A model generated the notes under the pieces. It saw only the letters and a program-made list of their open reading frames with translations. It was not told the DNA's origin and searched no databases. Positions 34,404-43,556 of a DNA stretch of 64,000 bases are shown piece by piece. The stretch's first letter is position 1, and each line of letters starts with the position of its first letter. The position numbers and the translations under genes are program-made. The stretch is taken from assembly GCA_947502815.1 (NCBI GenBank), contig CANNBH010000001.1, positions 1 through 64,000 on the forward strand, in the 5' to 3' direction. The DNA comes from an uncultured Erythrobacter sp. GTDB lineage: Bacteria > Pseudomonadota > Alphaproteobacteria > Sphingomonadales > Sphingomonadaceae.

Positions 34404-36257
34404 TCAGCCGCCCTGTTGACTCTCTTCGACCCATTTCATCACGTTTTCTTCCATGATGGACAAGGGAACCGGCCCGCTGGTGAGGATCGCATCGTGGAAA
34501 CCGCGAATGTCGAAATCGTCGCCCAACTCATCGCGGGCGCGTTGACGCAGTTCCATGATCTTGAGTTTCCCGATCATATAGGCGGTCGCTTGGCCCGGCG
34601 TGGTGATATATCGCTCAATCGCTTTCACGATGTCACCTTGCGGATTGGGCGTGTTGGTGGCGAGGTAATCAATCGCCTCCTCGCGGGTCCAGCGTTTGGA
34701 ATGGATGCCGGTGTCGACGACCAGACGGCAGGCCCGCCACAACTCCATACCCAGCCGGCCAAAATCGGAATACGGATCGGTGTAGAAACCCATGTCTTTG
34801 CCCAGCTCCTCAGAATAGAGCCCCCACCCTTCGGAATAGGCGGTTACGCCGCCGAACCGGCGGAACGCGGGCAGGTCACCCAACTGCGTCTGGATCGACA
34901 ATTGCAGGTGATGCCCCGGAAGCCCTTCGTGATAGGCAAGCGCCTCAAGCTCATTCTTCGACATATCGCGAAGATTGTAGAGGTTCACATAATAGGTGCC
35001 CGGACGCGAACCATCGGGCGCAGGCCGCTGATAGAACGCCTTGCCCGCGCTGCGTTCACGAAACGCCTCGACCGGTTTGATGGTCAGTGGATCCGTGGGC
35101 AAGACGCCGAAGAATTCCGGCATCCGCTCGCCCAAACGATCAATAGCGGCCTGCGCATCGGCGACATATTCTTCGCGGCTGGTGTAGAAAAATTGGTCGC
35201 CCGTGCGGGTGAACTCAAAAAAATCCTGCAAGCTGCCTTCGAACCCAACCTGCGCCATAATGCTGCGCATTTCGCCGTGGATCCGGTCCACCTCGCGCAG
35301 GCCGATATTGTGGATTTCATCCGCAGATAGGTCCGTGGTGGTGTAGCTCTTGAGCAAGGCAGCATAATATTGCTCCCCTTCTGGCAGACGCCAGATGCCA
35401 TCATCGGTCGGCGCAATCGCCTGTTGCCGCCGCATTTCGGCGAGCAAACGCTGATATGCGGGCAATGCTGAGGAATTCCATGCCTCTTTCGCCGATGCAA
35501 GCAAAGCGATGGTCGCGCTGGCCTCTCCCTCGCTGCCAGCCGGTAGATCGGGGGTCAGAGGCGCAAGCTTTGCGTCAAAATCATCGAGGATTGCATTGCT
35601 ATCCCCGGCCGCAATCAGCGCTTCGAGATCGGCAATGACATAGGGATAGACCCAATCGGGCGGCATCACGCCATTGTCAGCCCGCGCGCGCGCTTCTGCG
35701 ATCAGCGCGTCAAGCTGAGGGCCAATTCCCTCGATCCGCGACACATAGGCTTCTGCATCCTTAAAGCTATCTACGCGGTGGATGTTGATCAGGAATGCCG
35801 GGATGTTGGTGTGCGCCCCCCGGCGGTGATCGAACAAAAAGCGATAGCCGCGGAACGGATACAGCGAGGCACGGCGCTCTGCGAGCATTTCAAACAATCG
35901 GTAAGACAGCGCATCCTGATCGTTAAGCGCGGTCAGATCATACCGCGCCTGCATTTCGGTGACGCTGTCCTGCAGCAGAGCAAATTCGCGGGCTTCCGCC
36001 TCGTCGGAAACTTCATCCCACCGGCCGTAGTCCTCATCGCGTATACCGCGATACGCTTTGCCAATCGGGGATAGAGCCAGATTGTCCGCGTCATATTGCG
36101 CAAAGACCTCTGAAATCGGCGCTTGTTGAGCGGGCGGCGCGGCTTCGGCCGACGCAGACACAACGGGCGCCGATGATGACGCGGTGCAAGCGGAAAGCGC
36201 CACAGCGGAAACCGAAACTGCAATCGCGGCGATGGGGGATTTCGAATTGCGTCGCAT
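34404..36257 (-). CDS. DUF885 lipoprotein, probable zinc peptidase
   Basis: 617 residues. A lipoprotein signal (VALSAC, Cys near residue 24) leads into an all-helical DUF885 domain with the zinc motif HEGLPGHH and a downstream EGWGLYSEELG. The family resembles M32/M3-like gluzincin peptidases; activity is not proven for most members. ATG 36257 is preceded by GAGGA at six bases. It is flanked by two AraC paralogues on the same strand, which may control it. Confidence 0.88.
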   Translation of the reverse strand: MRRNSKSPIAAIAVSVSAVALSACTASSSAPVVSASAEAAPPAQQAPISEVFAQYDADNLALSPIGKAYRGIRDEDYGRWDEVSDEAEAREFALLQDSVTEMQARYDLTALNDQDALSYRLFEMLAERRASLYPFRGYRFLFDHRRGAHTNIPAFLINIHRVDSFKDAEAYVSRIEGIGPQLDALIAEARARADNGVMPPDWVYPYVIADLEALIAAGDSNAILDDFDAKLAPLTPDLPAGSEGEASATIALLASAKEAWNSSALPAYQRLLAEMRRQQAIAPTDDGIWRLPEGEQYYAALLKSYTTTDLSADEIHNIGLREVDRIHGEMRSIMAQVGFEGSLQDFFEFTRTGDQFFYTSREEYVADAQAAIDRLGERMPEFFGVLPTDPLTIKPVEAFRERSAGKAFYQRPAPDGSRPGTYYVNLYNLRDMSKNELEALAYHEGLPGHHLQLSIQTQLGDLPAFRRFGGVTAYSEGWGLYSEELGKDMGFYTDPYSDFGRLGMELWRACRLVVDTGIHSKRWTREEAIDYLATNTPNPQGDIVKAIERYITTPGQATAYMIGKLKIMELRQRARDELGDDFDIRGFHDAILTSGPVPLSIMEENVMKWVEESQQGG

Positions 36258-36327
36258 GATTATCCTCAATTGGTTTGGCTGGTAACTTTAGCGCGCCGGG
36301 ATCCGCTCTGGCGGAAAATTCTTGCGC

Positions 36328-37254
36328 CTATGATTCTAGTTCACGCAAATTCTTAGGCGCAATCATCTCTGACAAATAGGGGCTGTCGGGATCACGCAAC
36401 CGTGCCGGAGTCCGGCCAACAAAGCGGTTGATCTCACGGATCATGTGCGATTGATCAAAGAAGGCATCACCCAGTTGGGCTTCAAATTCCGGGGTCAATT
36501 GCGGAAATGACAGCAAGGCCGCCGCCCGCAAAGCGCGATATTTGCGCGCCAAAGCTTGAGGGGAGAGGCCAAAATACCGTTCTGTCAAACGCTGCACCTG
36601 GCGTTCTGAATAGGCGGCTTTATCAAGCAGATCGCCAAGGTCAGGGTTCAAAGATGATCCCAGCCATGCGTTCACCACTTTGATCAGATCGGCATGGCGC
36701 GAATTGATGGGCTTCACCGCCTTGCTGATATACTCTCCAATCGCCGTCGCGCATTCATGCCCGCTGCGCTTGCCCGCCCGATAATCTGCGTTCAATTCGG
36801 TGCCTAAGGCTAAGAACTCGTCTCCCAAAACCTCCTGCGCCGGACGCAAACGATCTCGGTGCTCGCCAGCATGCAAACCTGTCAGCGAAGCCCAACCCAA
36901 TGGCGTAAGAGCCGCTCCGATTGCATGAAACGGCCCATCCACAATGATCGGATTGGCGGTTGAAAGAGGCGTCATCACCGCCACCTCGTAATTTGGATCG
37001 CGGTGCCCGGCGCGAAAGTGCATTTCCCCTCTGCCATGGGGAAACAACGCCAAATGCCCAACCGACGAAGGCTGAATGTCGCGGAACTTGGGTTCGTCAC
37101 AGCGGAAATGATACAAAGTGGTGACGTAGTCGCTGATCGCTGCGGCGGGCGCGATATAGTCAACGGAGATGAGAGAGCTTTCTGTAAGCTCAAAACCCAA
37201 TTCATCCGATTCCATGCCGTGATCGGCTTTGATCGGTTCTAAAGTTTCAACCAT
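36328..37254 (-). CDS. AraC-family transcriptional regulator
   Basis: 308 residues. C-terminal helix-turn-helix motifs YSERQVQRLTERYFGLSPQALARKYR and FFDQSHMIREINRFVGRTPARL; N-terminal domain of unknown ligand. It is a paralogue of the regulator at 33462 on the far side of the DUF885 gene; the three genes run in the same direction with gaps of 70 and 3 bases. A strong terminator (37306-37339) lies upstream on the same strand, so it either has its own promoter in the 50-base gap or is reached by read-through. Confidence 0.88.
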   Translation of the reverse strand: MVETLEPIKADHGMESDELGFELTESSLISVDYIAPAAAISDYVTTLYHFRCDEPKFRDIQPSSVGHLALFPHGRGEMHFRAGHRDPNYEVAVMTPLSTANPIIVDGPFHAIGAALTPLGWASLTGLHAGEHRDRLRPAQEVLGDEFLALGTELNADYRAGKRSGHECATAIGEYISKAVKPINSRHADLIKVVNAWLGSSLNPDLGDLLDKAAYSERQVQRLTERYFGLSPQALARKYRALRAAALLSFPQLTPEFEAQLGDAFFDQSHMIREINRFVGRTPARLRDPDSPYLSEMIAPKNLRELES

Positions 37255-37305
37255 CGATTACGCCCCGTTAAGACGCGTCTAACGGCACTTTGAGCGATTT
37301 GACAC

Positions 37306-37339
37306 AAAAAAAGGGCGGCCCCACTAACAGAAGCCGCCC
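37306..37339 (-). terminator. rho-independent terminator, minus strand
   Basis: On the minus strand GGGCGGC (37339-37333) pairs with GCCGCCC (37319-37313) around a 13-base loop, followed by seven T. No annotated gene ends here, so it must serve an RNA initiated in the pyrD/araC spacer. Confidence 0.8.
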
Positions 37340-37415
37340 ATTTGAGTTGAGGAACTCTTCGCATTGCTGCTCCAAGCCCTTCGGGTCGCTCAGGTGTATT
37401 AGCCGGGGTCCCAAA
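37306..37415 (-). ncRNA. candidate small RNA or attenuator leader
   Basis: A minus-strand transcript starting near 37415, after a TACAAT hexamer at 37427-37422, would run about 110 bases to the terminator at 37339-37306. It can form GAGTT-CCTC-AACTC (37357-37344), an exposed CCUC loop able to pair with ribosome binding sites, and a CCC-GAA-GGG hairpin further upstream. The -35 region is poor. It matches no RNA I can name (not SRP RNA, not tmRNA). It could instead be a regulated leader of the AraC gene downstream. Confidence 0.4.
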
Positions 37416-37506
37416 CATTGAATTGTATGCAAACGACAAGCTGCTATTTCGCCAATTCCAAGAGGGGCTTGAGGCCGAGATGTAACAAAATCTCCTGTCC
37501 CGCTCG

Positions 37507-37524
37507 ACAAAAGGCACCTTTTGT
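37507..37524. promoter_or_regulatory. palindrome ACAAAAGG-CA-CCTTTTGT before pyrD
   Basis: An 8-bp perfect inverted repeat with a two-base centre, too tight to be an RNA hairpin, ending 22 bases before pyrD ATG 37547. It looks like a repressor operator; the regulator is unknown. Confidence 0.45.
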
Positions 37525-37546
37525 TGCTTAGGCAGGATCGATGATT

Positions 37547-38599
37547 ATGCGCCGCACCCTTTTCGACCTAGTCCGCCCCGCCATTTTTGCGCTCGATTCG
37601 GAAACTGCGCACCGTTTGGCAATCACTGCGCTAAAGGCTTCGCCAAAGCGCAAAGGCAGGGATGATGTTTCGTCAGCAATGGCGGTCAATGTCGCCGGCC
37701 TGAACTTTCCCAACCCCGTCGGCGTCGCTGCGGGCTTTGATAAAGACGCCGAGGTGCCGGATGCCTTATTGGGATTGGGCTTTGGTTTTACCGAAGTCGG
37801 TTCAATCACACCCCTTCCCCAAGCTGGAAACCCCAAACCGCGCCTATTTCGATTGGTTGAAGACAAAGCGGTGATCAACCGTATGGGGTTCAACAACGCC
37901 GGTGGGCAGGCTGCCTTTAAGCGTCTGACCGCGCGCTGTGACAAAGTTGGGATTGTTGGGATCAATATTGGCGCGAACAAGGATTCCGACGATAGGATCG
38001 CCGATTACGCCCATATGGCGCGGCTGATGGCACCACTCGCCAGCTATCTGGCGGTCAATATTTCCAGCCCCAACACGCCGGGACTGCGCGCGTTGCAGGA
38101 TGAAAGCGCGCTGACGGGTCTCATCGATGCTGTGGTTGAAGCTCGCAATGACGCTGGGGCGGCCAGACCGCCGATCTTCCTGAAAGTGGCCCCTGATTTG
38201 GAGCCCGCCGATATTGACGCGATTGCGCGAATTGCTTTGGATAAGAATCTCGACGCGCTGATCGTTTCAAACACCACCATTGCCCGCCCAAACCTAGTCT
38301 CGCGGCATGCGGCGGAGACAGGCGGCCTATCAGGAGCCCCTTTGCGCAAGGTTGCCTTGCAAAGAATTCGCGATTTCCGCGGGGCAACCGGCGGGGCAAT
38401 CCCATTGATCGGAGTCGGCGGCATCGCCAGCGCCGATCATGCGTGGGAACGCATTCGTGCCGGTGCAAGCTTGGTCCAGCTCTATTCCGCAATGGTCTAT
38501 CACGGCCCCGGATTGGGCGCGCAAATCGCGTCAGATTTGAAGCGGTTGATGAAACGCGATGGCTTTGCGAGCATTGCAGAGGCGGTCGGAACCGAATAG
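37547..38599 (+). CDS. pyrD: quinone-dependent dihydroorotate dehydrogenase
   Basis: 350 residues. It oxidises dihydroorotate to orotate and passes electrons to ubiquinone (class 2). Signatures: NPVGVAAGFDKD near residue 55, FTEVGSITPLPQAGNPKPRLFR, NRMGFNN, AVNISSPNTPG with the catalytic Ser, and GVGGIAS with FMN phosphate contacts. The N-terminal helices bind the membrane. ATG 37547 is nine bases after AGGA; ATG 37541 is only three bases from it. Confidence 0.95.
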   Translation: MRRTLFDLVRPAIFALDSETAHRLAITALKASPKRKGRDDVSSAMAVNVAGLNFPNPVGVAAGFDKDAEVPDALLGLGFGFTEVGSITPLPQAGNPKPRLFRLVEDKAVINRMGFNNAGGQAAFKRLTARCDKVGIVGINIGANKDSDDRIADYAHMARLMAPLASYLAVNISSPNTPGLRALQDESALTGLIDAVVEARNDAGAARPPIFLKVAPDLEPADIDAIARIALDKNLDALIVSNTTIARPNLVSRHAAETGGLSGAPLRKVALQRIRDFRGATGGAIPLIGVGGIASADHAWERIRAGASLVQLYSAMVYHGPGLGAQIASDLKRLMKRDGFASIAEAVGTE

Positions 38600-38609
38600 C
38601 GAGCTAAAC

Positions 38610-40367
38610 ATGCTCAAACCGATCTCCTTGCTATCGCCCTTCACGCTCTTCTTGGCGGGATGCACCGCCTACTCGGCCCCGGTTGCTTCTGTGTCCCAGA
38701 CACCAGCTGTCGAAGAGTCACCTGTCTCACTAGACGATGTCTCACAGGGCGATGTCTCACAGGGCGCCGTCAGCGCCGCTGATCCGCGCGCTCAGGCGGC
38801 AGGGGAGGCGATATTGGCCCAAGGCGGCTCTGCGACCGATGCTGCTGTGGCCGTTATGCTAGCGCTCACTGTGGTTGAACCGCAAAGCTCTGGCATTGGC
38901 GGGGGAGGCTTCATGATCCACGCTGGTGCAGATGGTGTCGTGACCTTTGACGGACGCGAAACGGCTCCGGCCACCGCAACCGGGTCGCGGTTCTTGGACG
39001 CATCGGGAGAACGTCTTGCGTATGAGACGCGCGTTATTTCAGGTCTGAGCGTTGGCGTGCCGGGCAATATTGCGCTCGCCGCAGAGGCGCACGACAAATA
39101 TGGCAAGCTGCCTTGGGCGGACTTGTTTGCTCCCGCCATCGCCTTGGCCCGCGATGGTTTCTTGATGAATCGCCGGTTGAACGGATCGCTTTCGAGCCGC
39201 GCCGAACGCGCCGGACACTCAGAGGCAGCCCGGGCCATATTCTTTGGCGAAGACGGTGAACCCTTGCCTGTTGGCACGGTGATCACGGTCCCCGATCTTG
39301 CAGACACATTCGAACGGATCGCCGTGCAAGGGCCAGCGGCTATGTACGACACAAGTGCCGATGCTTTGGCCGCATATGTCGCGGACGAAACCCCGCAAGA
39401 TGGGCGCATGACGCCTGCTGACATCCGCGGTTACACCGCAAAGGAACGCGATCCCGTCTGCCTGCCCTATCGCATTTACACGGTGTGCGGGATGGGTCCG
39501 CCCAGTTCCGGCGGCGTGGCCGTTGCGCAAATGCTGGGCCAGCTTGAACGTTTCGACATCGCTGCCCTTGGCCCAGAAAACCCGCAATTCTGGCATCTCT
39601 TCCTTGAATCTCAGCGCATCGCCTATGCTGATCGCGAATTGTACAGCGGCGATGCGGATTTCGTCGCGGTGCCCGTGTCTGGCCTGATCGATCCGGCCTA
39701 TATTGCGAGCCGAAGCGCACTCATAGATCCAGCCTCAGCGCTTGATAAGGTCGAGGCGGGCACGCCTCCCGGTGCACCCCTTGCCCGCGCGGATGGCGAT
39801 GAACCGCCCGAAAATGGCACGACCCATTTTTCCATCGTCGATGGGGAAGGCAACGCGGTCAGCTACACCTCCACCATCGAAGGGGCATTTGGGTCGGGGC
39901 TGCATTTCGGCGGGTTCTATCTCAACAACGAACTCACCGATTTCAGCGCGTCGCCAGAAGTGAACGGCGTGCCGGTCGCCAACCGCGTGGAAGGCGGAAA
40001 GCGTCCGCGATCTTCCATGGCCCCGACGATCGTCTTTGACGAAGACGGGGACGCCGTGTTGATCATCGGTGCCGCTGGCGGGCCAACCATTCCCGTTCAA
40101 GTGGCGCGATCAATCATCGGGGTTCTTGATTTTGGGATGAGCGCAGAAGAGGCATTGGGCCTCCCGCTGCTTATGTCCGTCCGATCGACTGTCATCACCG
40201 AAGAGGGCAGCGTTGTCGAAAGTATGGTCGGGGATTTGCGCGCACTCGGCCACGGCCAGATCCGCGTTTTGTCACCGCGGGGTAAAGCGAATGCACTGCG
40301 CCGCACCGAAAATGGGTGGGAAACTGCCGGTGATCCGCGTGTTGCCGATCTGCTGGGTTACGAATAA
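38610..40367 (+). CDS. ggt: gamma-glutamyltransferase, lipoprotein
   Basis: 585 residues. A lipoprotein signal (LFLAGC, Cys near 17) is followed by the Ntn-hydrolase gamma-glutamyltransferase fold. The autocleavage nucleophile is the first Thr of TTHFSIVD near residue 410, with GFGSGL-like and GKRPRSSMAP segments conserved. It cleaves gamma-glutamyl bonds of glutathione and related peptides at the cell surface. Two exact 15-base repeats (38736-38765) code DVSQG twice in the linker. It begins 10 bases after pyrD, but the pathway link is unclear. Confidence 0.92.
   Translation: MLKPISLLSPFTLFLAGCTAYSAPVASVSQTPAVEESPVSLDDVSQGDVSQGAVSAADPRAQAAGEAILAQGGSATDAAVAVMLALTVVEPQSSGIGGGGFMIHAGADGVVTFDGRETAPATATGSRFLDASGERLAYETRVISGLSVGVPGNIALAAEAHDKYGKLPWADLFAPAIALARDGFLMNRRLNGSLSSRAERAGHSEAARAIFFGEDGEPLPVGTVITVPDLADTFERIAVQGPAAMYDTSADALAAYVADETPQDGRMTPADIRGYTAKERDPVCLPYRIYTVCGMGPPSSGGVAVAQMLGQLERFDIAALGPENPQFWHLFLESQRIAYADRELYSGDADFVAVPVSGLIDPAYIASRSALIDPASALDKVEAGTPPGAPLARADGDEPPENGTTHFSIVDGEGNAVSYTSTIEGAFGSGLHFGGFYLNNELTDFSASPEVNGVPVANRVEGGKRPRSSMAPTIVFDEDGDAVLIIGAAGGPTIPVQVARSIIGVLDFGMSAEEALGLPLLMSVRSTVITEEGSVVESMVGDLRALGHGQIRVLSPRGKANALRRTENGWETAGDPRVADLLGYE
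38736..38765 (+). repeat. two exact 15-base tandem copies in ggt
   Basis: The unit GATGTCTCACAGGGC occurs twice in a row inside the linker after the lipoprotein signal. It is in frame, so copy changes would only lengthen the linker. Confidence 0.9.
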
Positions 40368-40535
40368 CCGCCTGAATTACCGTGCTATTCAATGGAACAC
40401 CCTCACCGCCGGTTGACGGTTGCGCTTGCCGCTACGGATTTGAGCGCTTAATTCAGTAGAACAATCGTAATGAATACGAGGCTCACGAAAGGCCAATAGC
40501 GGCTTTCTTTGAGCGGGAAGAGGAGCTTTTTGTCT

Positions 40536-42383
40536 GTGCACGCCCCCTATTCGAAACCTGTTATCGATCCGAATGACGACCTCATCCTTCAGGACATCGA
40601 TCGAGCGCAAAACTTGGTTGAGCTATTCCTGAAACGCGCCGACGAAGGGGGCGACACGCCGTTTCTCGGCCGCAAATCGAATGGCGAATGGACGACACAA
40701 AGCTGGAACGAAGTTGCCGGCCAAGTGTGCTTGCTCGCGGAAAGCCTGCGCCGATTGGGCCTGAACAAAGGTGACCGTGTCGCGCTGGTTTCAGAAAACC
40801 GTCCCGAATGGTGCATCGCTGACCTCGCCATTATGGCCGCTGGCTGCGTTTCCGTTCCGACCTATGTCACCAACACAGAGCGTGACCACGCGCATATCCT
40901 CGACAATTCGGGTGCGCGCGCGATTATCGTTTCGAATGAAAAATTGCTGGCACCATTGGTGGGCGCCATCAGCCGGACCGGGATTGCGGATCATGTGATC
41001 GGCATCGACGATCTTCACCGCAAACAATCGAGCAGTTTTGAATATCACAATTGGGACGCGTTGGTCGATGGCGACGCAGCCGCTGCCCGCACCGCAGTTG
41101 AGGCACGCATTGCAGAGATCGGCCGCAACGACACGGCCTGCCTGATCTACACCAGCGGCACCGGCGGCGCGCCGCGCGGCGTGAAACAGCATCACGGCGC
41201 GATCCTTTGCAATATCGCCGGGGCTGCCGACATCGTCATCACCGATTTCGGGGTCGAGGATGAACGGTTCCTTTCGTTCCTTCCGCTCAGCCACGCTTAC
41301 GAACACACCGCTGGGCAATATCTTCCGATCGGTTTGGCGGGCGAGATCTTCTATTCCGAAGGGCTCGAAAAACTCGCATCCAACATCGAAGAGGTCAGGC
41401 CCACCATTATGGTTGTGGTCCCGCGTCTGTTTGAGGTGCTGCGCACGCGGATCATCAAACAGATCGAAAAACAGGGCCGCGTTGCCAATTTCATGATGGA
41501 TAACGCGCTGAAAATCAGCGATAAATCGCGCGATGGAAAAACGCGAAAGCGCGACCGCCCGCTCGATTTTCTGGTTGAGAAAACCCTGCGCCCGAAAATC
41601 CGCGACAAATTCGGTGGGCGGATCAAAGCGATGGTCTCTGGCGGTGCGCCGCTTAATCCAGAGGTTGGCAATTTCTTCGACGCAATGGGTCTGACCATGC
41701 TGCAAGGATACGGTCAGACCGAAAGCGGACCGATCATGAGCTGCAACCGCCCATCGGCGGGACTGAAAATGGACACAGTCGGCCCGCCGATGCGCGGTGT
41801 TGAAATCAAAATCGCTGAGGATGGCGAGATTTTGTGCCGCGGTGAGCTGGTGATGCATGGCTATTGGCAGAACGATGCCGAAACCGCGCGCACCATTGTC
41901 GATGGCTGGCTGCACACGGGCGATATTGGCCATTTGGACGCCAATGGCCGGATCGTGATCACCGACCGCAAGAAGGACATGATCGTCAACGACAAGGGCG
42001 ACAATGTTGCCCCGCAAAAGATCGAAGGCATGCTGACCCTGCAACCCGAAATCGCGCAAGCGATGGTGAGCGGCGACAAGCGGCCCTATGTCGTCGGCCT
42101 GATTGTGCCGGATGCGGAATGGGCACTGGAATGGGCGCGGGCGAATGATGAGAAATTCGATTTGAAAGCGCTTCAGGACCTACCAGCGTTTAAAAACGCG
42201 GTGCGCGCGGCGCTTGATCGGACGAACAAGGACCTCTCCGTGGTCGAAAAGGTCAAGAATTTCGCTTTTTCCGATGAAGCGTTCTCAATCGAGAACGAGG
42301 AAATGACGCCGAGCATGAAGATCCGCCGCCACAAGATCCGTGATCGCTATCAAGAGCGGATTGATGGGATGTACCGGAGGTAA
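40536..42383 (+). CDS. long-chain acyl-CoA synthetase / AMP-dependent ligase
   Basis: About 615 residues. AMP-binding motif is YTSGTGGAPRGVKQ (third position differs from the usual TSGTTG), then GYGQTESGP, LHTGDIG and TDRKKDMIV. It activates a fatty acid to acyl-CoA for degradation or lipid synthesis. No ATG is near the beginning; AGGAG at 40521-40525 is ten bases before GTG 40536 and four before TTG 40530, so the exact start is uncertain. Single-gene unit. Confidence 0.9.
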   Translation: MHAPYSKPVIDPNDDLILQDIDRAQNLVELFLKRADEGGDTPFLGRKSNGEWTTQSWNEVAGQVCLLAESLRRLGLNKGDRVALVSENRPEWCIADLAIMAAGCVSVPTYVTNTERDHAHILDNSGARAIIVSNEKLLAPLVGAISRTGIADHVIGIDDLHRKQSSSFEYHNWDALVDGDAAAARTAVEARIAEIGRNDTACLIYTSGTGGAPRGVKQHHGAILCNIAGAADIVITDFGVEDERFLSFLPLSHAYEHTAGQYLPIGLAGEIFYSEGLEKLASNIEEVRPTIMVVVPRLFEVLRTRIIKQIEKQGRVANFMMDNALKISDKSRDGKTRKRDRPLDFLVEKTLRPKIRDKFGGRIKAMVSGGAPLNPEVGNFFDAMGLTMLQGYGQTESGPIMSCNRPSAGLKMDTVGPPMRGVEIKIAEDGEILCRGELVMHGYWQNDAETARTIVDGWLHTGDIGHLDANGRIVITDRKKDMIVNDKGDNVAPQKIEGMLTLQPEIAQAMVSGDKRPYVVGLIVPDAEWALEWARANDEKFDLKALQDLPAFKNAVRAALDRTNKDLSVVEKVKNFAFSDEAFSIENEEMTPSMKIRRHKIRDRYQERIDGMYRR

Positions 42384-42401
42384 ATTGGCTGGAGGTTCGT
42401 T

Positions 42402-42878
42402 TTGTTAATGGCTGCACTTTCCAGTGTTTTTTTGGCGACACAGACACCGTGCCCTGTGGAATTGCCGAGTGGGCACGGCGTGCGAGGTGGCTTTGCAGCT
42501 AACCCGCGATTACCCCGCTTTACTGTCCACAATCGCCGCAGCGACCATGCATTTGTGAAATTGGAAAATGTGGATAGCGGCGAAACGCATGTGTTCTTTG
42601 TTCCCCGCCAAAGCAGCGTAGGGATAGATTCCATTCGGCTTGGCACCTACACGGTGAGTTACGCCATGGATGGAAGGCTCGGGCCCGATTGCGCCACACT
42701 TGTTCAAGCCAAAAGTGTCACGCAATTTTCCGCGCCGTTCCAATTCTATCGCCGCGAAGTAATCAATTCAGACGGTTCGACTGGTATCGAAATAGGCGAC
42801 AATTGGATTGAACTGGGAGCTGAGATGCAGAATTCGGCGGAAGCGAGTCAGATTTCGCTCGAAAACTTCAACCAGTAG
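42402..42878 (+). CDS. hypothetical exported protein, TTG start
   Basis: 158 residues. A short signal-like N-terminus (residues 2-14) precedes a beta-rich domain with FTVHNRRSDHAFVKL and SIRLGTYTVSYAMDG, resembling small surface-attachment or carbohydrate-binding folds, but no family is assigned. GGAGG lies six bases before TTG 42402; ATG 42408 would be twelve bases away, so TTG is preferred. It has two Cys in the mature part. It begins 18 bases after the acyl-CoA synthetase and may be co-transcribed. Confidence 0.6.
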   Translation: MLMAALSSVFLATQTPCPVELPSGHGVRGGFAANPRLPRFTVHNRRSDHAFVKLENVDSGETHVFFVPRQSSVGIDSIRLGTYTVSYAMDGRLGPDCATLVQAKSVTQFSAPFQFYRREVINSDGSTGIEIGDNWIELGAEMQNSAEASQISLENFNQ

Positions 42879-42895
42879 GTGCGGCTTTCTGTGGG

Positions 42896-43426
42896 TTAGG
42901 CAGCCTCAACATCTTCGATAAATTCGGGATAAAAGCTTGGCTCTCGGCCTGACCAACCCGGCGCAGTGGCGGCGGCTTCGCTTAGGCTTTGGAGCAGCAC
43001 TTTGCGGTGGCCGGGCCGGATCGCTGGCAACGCCGCGGCGGCGCAAAACGCGGCCGGAAGGTAAGGACGCGCCTCTGCGCCCAGCAACCGCTCATAGAGA
43101 AAGCGGAAGGCGGAAAAGCTTACAATCCGCTCCGCTTCGAGGTCATGGACAGCCAAACCGATGAGTTTGCCAATAAACCGCTCCAGCTCGACCGGCTCAT
43201 CGTGATGCGGGACAAGGGTGCGAAGGGCCTTTAGGTCTTGATAGACGACATATTGTCGGCGGATGGCGCGGCTCTCGTCCTCGCTATCGCCCCACAATTG
43301 GAATGCGTCACACCGTGCGAGCCCAATATCGAGGCTGCGCTTGATATAGCGCTGCTCGCTTGGTTCAAATCCTGCGAATTCGCGCATTTCGCCGATGGCC
43401 ATGGTCGCGGTGTTGGCAAGTGTCAC
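42896..43426 (-). CDS. hypothetical protein, GTG start
   Basis: 176 residues, no signal peptide or membrane helix; helical with a C-terminal FYPEFIEDVEAA. No domain recognised. GTG 43426 is seven bases after GGAG. Two palindromes (43453-43465 and 43467-43486) lie 27-60 bases upstream and are the likely control sites. The neighbour thiSG ends 130 bases upstream on the same strand, so it could be read through, but the palindromes suggest an own promoter. Confidence 0.65.
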   Translation of the reverse strand: MTLANTATMAIGEMREFAGFEPSEQRYIKRSLDIGLARCDAFQLWGDSEDESRAIRRQYVVYQDLKALRTLVPHHDEPVELERFIGKLIGLAVHDLEAERIVSFSAFRFLYERLLGAEARPYLPAAFCAAAALPAIRPGHRKVLLQSLSEAAATAPGWSGREPSFYPEFIEDVEAA

Positions 43427-43452
43427 GGAACGTCTCCTGAAATCGGAGAACG

Positions 43453-43486
43453 GTTGTCCGACAACTTGGTTAATACGTAGTAACCA
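43453..43486. promoter_or_regulatory. double palindrome upstream of the 42896-43426 gene
   Basis: GTTGT-CCG-ACAAC (43453-43465) is followed after one base by TGGTTA-A-TACGTA-G-TAACCA (43467-43486), a 20-base palindrome with a single mismatched pair. The second has the size and symmetry of a TetR-type operator. Confidence 0.55.
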
Positions 43487-43556
43487 CGGGAAGGTTTTTC
43501 CGCCGAGCTTGGCGCAATTCCGCCTCGGCCTGTTCGCAAAGTGGGCTGGGGGCGAG

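Noticed and set aside
37306-37425. 6S RNA, tmRNA or SRP RNA identity for the candidate small RNA
   Set aside because: None of the invariant motifs of these RNAs is present.
37239-37517. 92-codon frame on the minus strand through the candidate small RNA
   Set aside because: It would run through the intrinsic terminator and has no ribosome binding site; RNA or leader is the better reading.
40791-42059. 422-codon open frame on the minus strand opposite the acyl-CoA synthetase
   Set aside because: A His/Arg-rich shadow of the real gene, which has all its family motifs.
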